This document shows positions 35,586 through 42,121 of a DNA stretch of 64,000 nucleotides, in pieces. The stretch lies in assembly GCF_000716715.1 (NCBI RefSeq), contig NZ_JNYJ01000001.1:310001-374000 (forward strand), in the 5' to 3' direction. This stretch comes from Dactylosporangium aurantiacum. Lineage in GTDB: Bacteria; Actinomycetota; Actinomycetes; Mycobacteriales; Micromonosporaceae. Position 1 is the first letter of the stretch. The number at the start of each line of letters is the position of its first letter. The position numbers were made by a program, and so were the translations under genes. The notes beneath the pieces are model-generated. The model was not told where the DNA came from, ran no database searches, and saw only the letters and a list, made by a program, of their open reading frames with translations.

Positions 35586-36353
35586 TTGTCACCGCACGTC
35601 CCTTCCGCGTGGTACGCGGACTTCTTCACCGAGCTGCCCAACGAGTTCTGGCGCCGCGTCGCGTCGCCGCAGCTGACCGCCGCCGACGTCGGCTTCGTGC
35701 AGAAGCGGCTGGGGCTGGCGCCCGGCTCGCGCCTGCTCGACGTGCCCTGCGGCAGCGGCCGGCACAGCCTCGCCCTCGCCGCCCTGGGGCACCGGGTCAC
35801 CGGCGTGGACCTGTCCGCGGAGGCGATCGGGCACGCCCGGCGCGCCGCGGCACGGGAGGACCATGCCGCCGGGTCCGTCGAGTTCGTCGTCGCCGACATG
35901 CGCGACATCCCGCGCGACGGCGACTTCGACGCGGTGCTCTGCCTCGGCAACAGCTTCGGCTACCTGGAGCCCGACGACCTGACCGTGTTCATCGCGGCGG
36001 CCGCCGCGGCGCTGCGGCCCGGCGGCGGGCTCGTCGTGGACTTCGCCGCCGCGGCGGAGAGCGTCCTGCCCGGCTTCACGGGGCAGGACCGGGTGATGCA
36101 CACCGGCGACATCACCGTCGAGACGGGCACCGTGTACGACGTCGCCGCGAGCCGGCTGCTCAGCACGTACACGTTCACGCGCGGCGGGCGGCGGCACACC
36201 GCGACGGCCGTGCACCACGTGTACACCAGCGGCCACATCGGCAGGCTGCTGCGCGACGGCGGGTTCACCGACGTGGCGTGGTTCGGCGGGCCGGACGGTG
36301 CGCCGTTCACGGTGGGCAGCGGCCGGCTGCTCGTCACCGCCCGGCGCGGCTGA
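35586..36353 (+). CDS. Class I SAM-dependent methyltransferase
   Basis: A 255-residue methyltransferase. Motif I is LLDVPCGSGRHSLALAALGH, with the SAM ribose-binding acid in VTGVDLSAEAIGHAR; VVADMRDIPRDGDFDAVLCL and LRPGGGLVVDFAAAAES follow. The N-terminus YADFFTELPNEFWRR and C-terminal part (RRHTATAVHHVYTSGHI) resemble the Methyltransf_25/YcgJ-type group. The start is TTG 35586 with AGGAG 8 nt upstream; an in-frame ATG at 35457 sits directly on a ribosome site and has no spacing, so it is rejected. It may belong with the terpene synthase upstream, but the 207-bp gap with its own -10-like box makes that uncertain. Confidence 0.85.
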   Translation: MSPHVPSAWYADFFTELPNEFWRRVASPQLTAADVGFVQKRLGLAPGSRLLDVPCGSGRHSLALAALGHRVTGVDLSAEAIGHARRAAAREDHAAGSVEFVVADMRDIPRDGDFDAVLCLGNSFGYLEPDDLTVFIAAAAAALRPGGGLVVDFAAAAESVLPGFTGQDRVMHTGDITVETGTVYDVAASRLLSTYTFTRGGRRHTATAVHHVYTSGHIGRLLRDGGFTDVAWFGGPDGAPFTVGSGRLLVTARRG

Positions 36354-36363
36354 CCCCGCACGC

Positions 36364-36406
36364 ACGCCGGCCGGCCAGCGCGAACGCTGACCGGCCGGCG
36401 TGTTTT
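36364..36406. terminator. Strong terminator between convergent genes
   Basis: ACGCCGGCCGG...CCAGCG pairs with CGCTG...CCGGCCGGCGTGT around a CGAA loop, then TTTTT. It serves the methyltransferase and probably the convergent SRPBCC gene. Confidence 0.88.
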
Positions 36407-36429
36407 TCCGGTGCGGTGGAGAGCAGGGC

Positions 36430-37284
36430 TCAGATGGGCCGCGGCGGCTCGTCGTCGGTGTCCCGCCGCAGGTCCGGCGCCGCCTGCGTGGCGTCGGAGC
36501 CGGACTCGTCGGGGGAGCGGGTCGCCGCACCGGGCGGTGTCGTCCCCGGCGCGATCCAGGACCCCGGCTTCGGCGTCGCCGGGGAAGCCCCGCCGGTGGT
36601 GGCACCGCCGGTCGAGGGCATGCCGGTGGAAGGCGTGCCGGTGGAAGGCGGGCCGGAAGGCATCGGGATCGCCCCACCCGTGCCACCGCCGGTGGAAGGC
36701 ATGGTCCCGCCGGTGGAAGGCATGGTCCCGCCCGTGGAAGGCATCGTGCCGCCGGACGGCGGGGCGGTGGTCGTACCGACGCCGGACGGACCCGCACCGG
36801 TGGTCGCGGCGGTGCCGGACCGGCCCGCGCCGGGCTGCTCCACGTCGCCGCGCCACGCGCCGGTCTCCGTGCCGCGGTGCTCGATGAACTCGCGGAACTT
36901 CGCCATGTCGGCCTTGATCAGCCGGTCCACGATGCCGACCTTGTCGGCGACGTTCTCGACGAACCCCTCGGGGTCGATGTCGAGCTGCGCCGTCACCCGG
37001 CTGTGGGTGTCGTCGAGCCGGTGGAAGGTGACCACACCGGCGTGCTTCGGGCCCTCGGTCGAGGTCCAGGCGACCCGCTCGTCCGGGTGCTGCTCGGTGA
37101 TGCGGGCGTCGAACTCGCGACGTACCCCACCGAACTCGACCACCCAGTGCAGCCTGGTGTCGTCGAGCTGGCGGATCTCCCGCACGCTGTTCATGAACGC
37201 CGGGAACTCCTCGAACTGGGTCCACTGGTTGTACGCGGTCCGGACGGGCACGGCCACGTCCACGGTCTCCACAACCTGACTCAT
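36430..37284 (-). CDS. SRPBCC (polyketide cyclase-like) protein with repetitive C-terminal tail
   Basis: A 284-residue protein. Residues 1-~150 are a START/SRPBCC ligand-binding fold: SQVVETVDVAVPVRTAYNQW, QFEEFPAFMNSVREIRQL, RVTAQLDIDPEGFVENVADK. Such stand-alone domains (often called cyclase/dehydrase) bind hydrophobic ligands or act in stress responses. The remaining ~130 residues are Gly/Pro/Thr/Ser-rich, with three exact copies of GGTMPSTGGT-type units (21-bp DNA repeats at about 36695-36750) and related STGTPSTGMP stretches, so probably disordered. The ATG at 37284 is preceded by GAGAGGAG. The tail is likely a minisatellite expansion; function is unknown. Confidence 0.85.
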   Translation of the reverse strand: MSQVVETVDVAVPVRTAYNQWTQFEEFPAFMNSVREIRQLDDTRLHWVVEFGGVRREFDARITEQHPDERVAWTSTEGPKHAGVVTFHRLDDTHSRVTAQLDIDPEGFVENVADKVGIVDRLIKADMAKFREFIEHRGTETGAWRGDVEQPGAGRSGTAATTGAGPSGVGTTTAPPSGGTMPSTGGTMPSTGGTMPSTGGGTGGAIPMPSGPPSTGTPSTGMPSTGGATTGGASPATPKPGSWIAPGTTPPGAATRSPDESGSDATQAAPDLRRDTDDEPPRPI

Positions 37285-37393
37285 GTGCGATCACTCCTCT
37301 CGGTGCTCACTTCTGGCTACCCGGCCAGGGTGAGGGCAAACCCGCACAAGCTGTGCGACCCGCACCCCTCGTACGCTGGCTGAATGAGCGACC

Positions 37394-38233
37394 GTGGAGC
37401 ACTTCGCCTACGGCGCGATCACCCCCGCGCTCGCCCTCACCCTGTCGTTCCTCGGCTGCCTGCTCGGCGTCTTCATCGCGGCCCGTTCCAGGGCGTCCAG
37501 CGGCGGCAGCCGGGCCCGGTGGCTGACCCTGTCGGCGGTCGCGATCGGCGGAGCGGGCACCTGGGTGCCGCACTTCATGGCGCTGCTCGGCACCGACGTT
37601 CCGGGTTCGGTGGTGCGGTACGACGTGCCGATCACCGCGCTCGGGTTCGGCATCGCGGTGGTGGTGTACTGCCTGGGCCTGTACATCGTCGGCTTCGGCC
37701 GCCCGACGCTGTGGAAGGTGCTGCCGGCGGGCGTGGTCACCGGACTGGGCCTGGCCGCGGTGTACAGCACGGCGCCGCTGGCGATGCGGGTGGCCGGGAC
37801 CGTCGGCTACGACCCGGCGACCGCGCTCGCCGCCCTGGTCGCGGCGGTGGTCGGGGCGACGGCGACGCTGTGGTGCGCGGCCGCGGTCCGGGGCAACCGG
37901 GCGCTGGTCGTCGCCGCGGCGATCATGGCGGTGGCGGCGTGCAGCACCCACTACGCGGTGCTGTTCGCGGTGCGTGTGCAGCCCGTCCCGCCGGCCGCCG
38001 AGGTCCGCGGCGCGCCCCCGCTGGAGCTGCTCACCCCGGTCTGCGTCCTGGCGTGCGTGCTGCTGAGCGTGCTGGCGTACACGACCGTCGGGTTCTCCGT
38101 GCGGCAGAACACCGCGTCGGAGGAGGAGCTGCTGCGCCGGGCCCGGGACATGTACTCGGTGGCGACGCTGCACCGGGCGGTGGCCGCCCGGCACGAGGAG
38201 AGGGACCGCGGCGGGGCCGCGGTCCCTCAGTGA
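37394..38233 (+). CDS. MHYT-domain integral membrane sensor
   Basis: A 279-residue protein with seven predicted helices, the layout of the MHYT sensor domain. The three family repeats are recognisable as TWVPHFMALLG, AVYSTAPLAMRV and STHYAVLFAV (His/Met residues proposed to bind a metal and sense a diatomic gas or redox). There is no attached output domain (no GGDEF, kinase or HTH), only a short cytoplasmic tail (SEEELLRRARDMYSVATLHR). The GTG at 37394 gives the usual MEHFAYG-type N-terminus; an overlapping ATG at 37384 is in another frame. The 3' end contains a long hairpin. Confidence 0.87.
   Translation: MEHFAYGAITPALALTLSFLGCLLGVFIAARSRASSGGSRARWLTLSAVAIGGAGTWVPHFMALLGTDVPGSVVRYDVPITALGFGIAVVVYCLGLYIVGFGRPTLWKVLPAGVVTGLGLAAVYSTAPLAMRVAGTVGYDPATALAALVAAVVGATATLWCAAAVRGNRALVVAAAIMAVAACSTHYAVLFAVRVQPVPPAAEVRGAPPLELLTPVCVLACVLLSVLAYTTVGFSVRQNTASEEELLRRARDMYSVATLHRAVAARHEERDRGGAAVPQ
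38200..38228. terminator. Bidirectional hairpin between MHYT and LolA-like genes
   Basis: A perfect 13-bp stem GAGGGACCGCGGC / GCCGCGGTCCCTC with a 3-nt loop. It lies inside the last codons of the MHYT gene and 15 bp past the stop of the convergent gene. Confidence 0.7.
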
Positions 38234-38242
38234 CGCCCCGCC

Positions 38243-39358
38243 TTACTTGAGGGCGGCTGCCGGGTCGGCGGCCACCTGCGACAGGCGCTCCGGGCTCACC
38301 GCGCCGGCCAGGACCCGGCCGTCGTCGGTGATCAGCACGCTGAACAGCTTGCTGTTGAACGTGCGGCCGCCGTTGCCCAGCGGGAGCTGGTCGATGGCGT
38401 CCTGGACCTGCTTGGCCTCCGCCGGGTCCGTGGTCGCCTGCGCGGGCTGCCCCGTGCGCATGACCAGGACCGACGTCCAGCCGGTGCCGATGACCGCGCG
38501 CTTGGGCTCCGCGCCGGTCGCGTGCTGCTGCTCGCCCGCGGCGCCCTCGGCCTTCGCCGGGTCCGCCTCCTCGACCTTGGTGCCGGCCGGCGGGTTGAAC
38601 ACGAACTGGGAATCGTCCGGGCGGGCGAAGCTCACCTGCGTGAACGCCACCTCGAACGCCGGGTTGGCGTCGCCCTTCGCCAGGACCTGGACGCGCAGCG
38701 GCAGCTTCTCCTGCGCGTCGATCGCCAGCCGGATCTGGCCGATGAGCGACGCGGTGTCACGCGGGCGCAGGACGAGCTCGTACGCGTTGCGGCCGGCGAT
38801 CTTCGCCGAGTTGCCGATCGAGACCTGCGTGGTCGGGTCGATCGCCTTGAGGGCGAGGTCGGCCGCTTCCTGCGGGCTCTTCGGCAGCTCGCTCGGGACC
38901 GCGGCCGGGCCCTTGCCCGCCGGGTCCTCGCCGGTGCTCCTGTGGTGCTGCGCCGTGCCGGACTTGCTGTTCCAGGTCCAGGTGTCGGCGCCGTTGTGGA
39001 TGATGTCGCTCTGCCCCTGCGTGCCCAGCAGCGACACGCGGGCCTTGTCCGGGCCCGAGTACCACACGCGCAGGGTGTGCTTGCCCGACACGAGCGACGT
39101 GAGCTCCGAGCTCTGTCCGCCCAGCAGGGCGGGCAGGGCCGGCAGGCCCAGGTCGGCGCGCTCCACGACCGTGCCGGACAGGCCGTCCAGCTGTGCGGTC
39201 TGCAGGTCGACCAGCAGCTGCGCGGCGGTGCGCGGCGGCAGGTCCGGCTCGGCGGCGACGGCGAGGGTCTTTGCGGCCACGCCCGCACCTACCACCGTGA
39301 CCGCGGCGAGCGCGGGCACCGCCCACCGTAGGACAGGTCGTGACGTGAACTTCGACAT
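38243..39358 (-). CDS. LolA/RseB-like secreted or membrane-anchored protein
   Basis: A 371-residue exported protein. The N-terminus (MSKFTSRPVLRWAVPALAAV...) has a basic start and a hydrophobic segment, a signal peptide or anchor. The body, with AAQLLVDLQTAQLDGLSGTV, LRVWYSGPDKARVSLLG, TWTWNSKSGTAQHH and EKLPLRVQVLAKG, fits the actinobacterial 'outer membrane lipoprotein carrier LolA'/DUF2092-type fold shared with MucB/RseB. In actinobacteria these proteins lack a Lol pathway and may bind lipids or modulate sensors. The ATG at 39358 has AGGAGGTG upstream. It is divergent, with a 98-bp gap, from a two-component system, so it may be its target or sensor partner; that is inference. Confidence 0.82.
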   Translation of the reverse strand: MSKFTSRPVLRWAVPALAAVTVVGAGVAAKTLAVAAEPDLPPRTAAQLLVDLQTAQLDGLSGTVVERADLGLPALPALLGGQSSELTSLVSGKHTLRVWYSGPDKARVSLLGTQGQSDIIHNGADTWTWNSKSGTAQHHRSTGEDPAGKGPAAVPSELPKSPQEAADLALKAIDPTTQVSIGNSAKIAGRNAYELVLRPRDTASLIGQIRLAIDAQEKLPLRVQVLAKGDANPAFEVAFTQVSFARPDDSQFVFNPPAGTKVEEADPAKAEGAAGEQQHATGAEPKRAVIGTGWTSVLVMRTGQPAQATTDPAEAKQVQDAIDQLPLGNGGRTFNSKLFSVLITDDGRVLAGAVSPERLSQVAADPAAALK

Positions 39359-39456
39359 TGGGTACACCTCCTGCCGACCATGGTGCTCGGGGTCGGCTGT
39401 GACATCGCTGAGACCGCCTGTGCGTTCCCACAGCACAGCGTGCCACGCTGGTGCCC

Positions 39457-40116
39457 GTGCGGCTGCTGGTGGTTGAGGACGAGATTCGGATGGCGGGCGC
39501 GCTGCAGCGCGGCCTGCAGGCGGAGGGCTTCGCCGTGGACGTGGCCGGCGACGGGCCGACGGGCCTTGAGCTGGCCAGACACGGCGGCTACGACGCGGTG
39601 ATCCTGGACATCATGCTGCCCGGCCTGTCCGGGTACCGGGTGGTGTCGGCGTTGCGGGCGGAGAAGAACTGGGTGCCGGTGCTCATGCTCTCGGCGAAGG
39701 ACGGCGAGTACGACCAGGCCGACGGCCTCGACTGCGGCGCCGACGACTACCTGACCAAGCCGTTCTCCTATGTGGTGCTGGTCGCCCGGCTCCGGGCGCT
39801 GCTGCGCCGGGGCGCGCCGGAGCGGCCGAGCGTGCTGACCGTGGGTGAGCTGACCCTCGACCCGGCGCGGCGGCGGGTCACCAGCGGCGGCGAGGAGATC
39901 GTGCTGACCGCCCGGGAGTACGCGCTGCTGGAGTACCTGATGCGCCGCCCGGGACAGGTGGTGTCCAAGACGGAGCTGCTCGACCACGTGTGGGACGCGA
40001 GCATCGACACGGCGCCGAACGCGGTCGAGGTGTACGTCGGCTACCTGCGGCGCAAGCTCGGGCGCGACGTGCTGGAGACGGTCCGCGGCGCCGGCTACCG
40101 GCTGCGTTCGGCATGA
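39457..40116 (+). CDS. OmpR/PhoB-family response regulator
   Basis: A 219-residue response regulator. Receiver domain: LLVVEDEIRMAGAL (acidic pocket), phospho-Asp in DAVILDIMLPGLSGY, Thr/Ser in VLMLSAKDG and Lys in YLTKPFSYVVL. The C-terminal winged helix (about 125-219) includes VLTAREYALLEYLMRRPGQV and VEVYVGYLRRKLGRDVLETV. The start at GTG 39457 gives the classical MRLLVVEDE and is 7 nt after CACGCT; GTG 39451 is an alternative adding two residues. A 58-bp spacer with a 21-bp direct repeat (40111 and 40138) separates it from its kinase gene. Confidence 0.93.
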   Translation: MRLLVVEDEIRMAGALQRGLQAEGFAVDVAGDGPTGLELARHGGYDAVILDIMLPGLSGYRVVSALRAEKNWVPVLMLSAKDGEYDQADGLDCGADDYLTKPFSYVVLVARLRALLRRGAPERPSVLTVGELTLDPARRRVTSGGEEIVLTAREYALLEYLMRRPGQVVSKTELLDHVWDASIDTAPNAVEVYVGYLRRKLGRDVLETVRGAGYRLRSA

Positions 40117-40174
40117 ACGGCCCGCGGCGCGCAGGAAGCATGAACGGCCCGCGGCGCGGCGGAGCGGAGGAAGC

Positions 40175-41518
40175 ATGACCTGGTGGTCGCGGTTGTCGTT
40201 GCGGGGCAGGCTGGTCCTGCTCGGCACGAGCGGGCTGGTCGTCGGGCTGGCGATCGCCGGGGTGGCGATGGCCACGGCGATGCGGTACAGCTTCCGCGGG
40301 ACCCTGGACCGCTCCGCCGACACGACCGCCGGCGAGATCGCGGCGCTGCTGCAGGAGGGCCAGACCCTGCCGTCGCCGCTGCCGGCCCCGGCCGGGCAGG
40401 TCGTGCAGGTCCTCGATCAGCAGCACCGGGTCGTCGCCGGCGACCGCAACGCCGACCTCCTCGTGCCGCTGCTGCACGAGGACGAGATCGCCAGGGCGCG
40501 GCACGGGCGCATCACCGTGCCCGGCGACCGCGCGCTGCAGCCGGACCCGCTGCGGGTGACGGTCCGGCAGGTCGAGGACGGGCGGTTCGTGGTCGTCGCG
40601 GTGCCGCTCGGGGACTACAACCGCAGCCTGGAGCTGCTGCGCACCTCGCTGTGGGTGACGTACCCGGCCCTGGTGGCGATCCTGGTCGCGATCGCCTGGC
40701 GGGTCGTCGGCCAGGCCCTGGCGCCCGTCGACCGGCTCAGCGCGTCCGCGGAGCGGATCACCGGCGCGGCCACCGACGAGCGGCTGCCGGTGCCGCCGTC
40801 CAGCGACGAGATCCAGCGCCTCGCGGTGACGCTCAACCACATGCTGGACCGGCTCGCCACGACCCGGGCCAGGCAGCGCTCGTTCATCGCCGACGCCGCG
40901 CACGAGCTGCGCAGCCCCCTAGCCAGCATGCGCATCCAGGTCGAGGTGGCGCAGAAGCTCGGCGACTGGCAGGCCGTCGGTGACGACCTGCTCACCGACC
41001 TCGACCGGCTGCAGCGGCTGGTCGACGACCTGTTGCTGCTGGCCCGGGCCGACGAGCGCGACGGCCGGCGGGTGGCGCGCGAGCCGGTGGAGATGCAGAG
41101 CCTGCTGACCAACCTGGCGAAGCGGTACCCGAGCGTCACCGTCGAGCCGGCCGGGGAGTCGCTGTGGGTGGAGGGCGAGCAGGACGCGCTGATCAGGGTC
41201 GTGCTCAACCTCGTCGACAACGCGGTGCGGCACGCCCGCAGCCGGGTCGTGCTGCAGGCCGAGTCGCAGCGGCAGGAGGTCGTGGTCACGGTCACCGACG
41301 ACGGGGAGGGCATCCCGGGCCCGCTGCGTGAGCGGGTCTTCGACCGGTTCACCCGCCTCGACGACGGTCGGGCCCGCGACGCCGGCGGCACTGGCCTGGG
41401 CCTGGCGATCGTGCGGGAGCTGGTCCGCCGGCACGGCGGCACGGTGCGGCTGCTCGACGCGCGGCCCGGGGTGCGGGCCGAGGTGCGGCTGCCCCGCTTT
41501 GTTGACAGTGTCATGTGA
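40175..41518 (+). CDS. Sensor histidine kinase (EnvZ/CpxA type)
   Basis: A 447-residue membrane kinase, partner of the regulator just upstream. Two transmembrane helices (about 13-35 and 155-175) flank an extracellular sensor part; a HAMP region follows (VDRLSASAERITGAATDE). HisKA: FIADAAHELRSPLASMRI, His being the phosphoacceptor. HATPase_c: NLVDNAVRHARSRV (N box), VTDDGEGIPGPLRERVFDRF (G1/F) and GGTGLGLAIVRELVRRHGG (G2). ATG 40175 follows GGAGGAAGC. The 3' end lies only 18 bp from the MerR start and contributes the -35 region of that promoter. The signal sensed is unknown. Confidence 0.93.
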   Translation: MTWWSRLSLRGRLVLLGTSGLVVGLAIAGVAMATAMRYSFRGTLDRSADTTAGEIAALLQEGQTLPSPLPAPAGQVVQVLDQQHRVVAGDRNADLLVPLLHEDEIARARHGRITVPGDRALQPDPLRVTVRQVEDGRFVVVAVPLGDYNRSLELLRTSLWVTYPALVAILVAIAWRVVGQALAPVDRLSASAERITGAATDERLPVPPSSDEIQRLAVTLNHMLDRLATTRARQRSFIADAAHELRSPLASMRIQVEVAQKLGDWQAVGDDLLTDLDRLQRLVDDLLLLARADERDGRRVAREPVEMQSLLTNLAKRYPSVTVEPAGESLWVEGEQDALIRVVLNLVDNAVRHARSRVVLQAESQRQEVVVTVTDDGEGIPGPLRERVFDRFTRLDDGRARDAGGTGLGLAIVRELVRRHGGTVRLLDARPGVRAEVRLPRFVDSVM

Positions 41519-41530
41519 CAGTGTCATGAT
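41502..41530 (+). promoter_or_regulatory. MerR-VWA promoter with two tandem palindromic operators
   Basis: TTGACA (41502-41507), 17-bp spacer, CATGAT (41525-41530), then 6 nt to the GTG at 41537. Two copies of the palindrome TGACAGTGTCA occupy 41503-41513 and 41516-41526, centre to centre 13 bp, covering the -35 box and reaching the -10 box. The arrangement suggests autoregulation by the MerR protein. Confidence 0.75.
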
Positions 41531-41536
41531 TGCGGG

Positions 41537-42121
41537 GTGACCGCGACAGGATGGACGCTCGACGAGCTGACGGCACGGGTTGCCGCCGCGCTCGAGGGCA
41601 CCGCCTACGCGGGCGCACCCAACGGACGGGTGCGCGACGTTCCCGACGCCCGTGCCATCCGGTGGTATGCGACGATCGGTCTCGTCGACCGCCCGACCAT
41701 GCGGGGGCGCACCGCGCTGTACGGTCCGCGACACCTCGCGCAGCTGGTGGCGATCAAACGCCGCCAGTCGGAGGGCCGGCGGATCGCCGACATTCAGATC
41801 GAGCTCGCCGAGGCACCCGACGACGTCCTGTGGGAGATCGCCGACCTGCCCCGGCACGAACGGACCCGCACCAGGTTCTGGACCGAGCCGCCCGCACCGC
41901 ACACACCACCACCGGCGCCACCGCCCGCACTGCTCAGCGGGGTGCCGCTGGGCGGTGACGTGACGCTGCTGCTGCCCGGCACGCCTGGACCCGACGACGT
42001 GGCCGCGATCCAGGCGGCCGCCCAGCCGCTGCTGGACCTGCTGGCGGAGCGAGGGCTGACGCGTGCAGCGACGCGGCAGCCGCAGCGCGATCCGAGCCCC
42101 GAGCGAGGGAGTGTGCAATGA
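41537..42121 (+). CDS. MerR-family transcriptional regulator
   Basis: A 194-residue regulator. The N-terminal winged helix (about 1-85) shows the MerR pattern, with VPDARAIRWYATIGLVDRPT, RGRTALYGPRHLAQLVAIKR and SEGRRIADIQIELAEAPDDV. The Pro-rich linker (PPAPHTPPPAPPP) leads to a short C-terminal effector part ending GDVTLLLPGTPGPDDVAAIQ; there is no Cys-based metal site. The GTG start is 6 nt after the -10 box, so leaderless. The stop overlaps the ATG of the VIT/VWA gene, so regulator and target are one transcript under the tandem palindromes. It probably represses its own operon; the inducer is unknown. Confidence 0.9.
   Translation: MTATGWTLDELTARVAAALEGTAYAGAPNGRVRDVPDARAIRWYATIGLVDRPTMRGRTALYGPRHLAQLVAIKRRQSEGRRIADIQIELAEAPDDVLWEIADLPRHERTRTRFWTEPPAPHTPPPAPPPALLSGVPLGGDVTLLLPGTPGPDDVAAIQAAAQPLLDLLAERGLTRAATRQPQRDPSPERGSVQ

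Noticed and set aside
35586..35609. TTGTCACCG at the methyltransferase start as a damage motif
   Set aside because: The hexamer 8 bp downstream is TTCCGC, not TAnnnT, and the TTG itself is the start codon.
34389..36353. 2-methylisoborneol biosynthesis pair (terpene synthase plus GPP methyltransferase)
   Set aside because: The methyltransferase belongs to a small-molecule/Methyltransf_25-like group and lacks features I associate with GPP 2-methyltransferase; it also has its own apparent promoter and leader.
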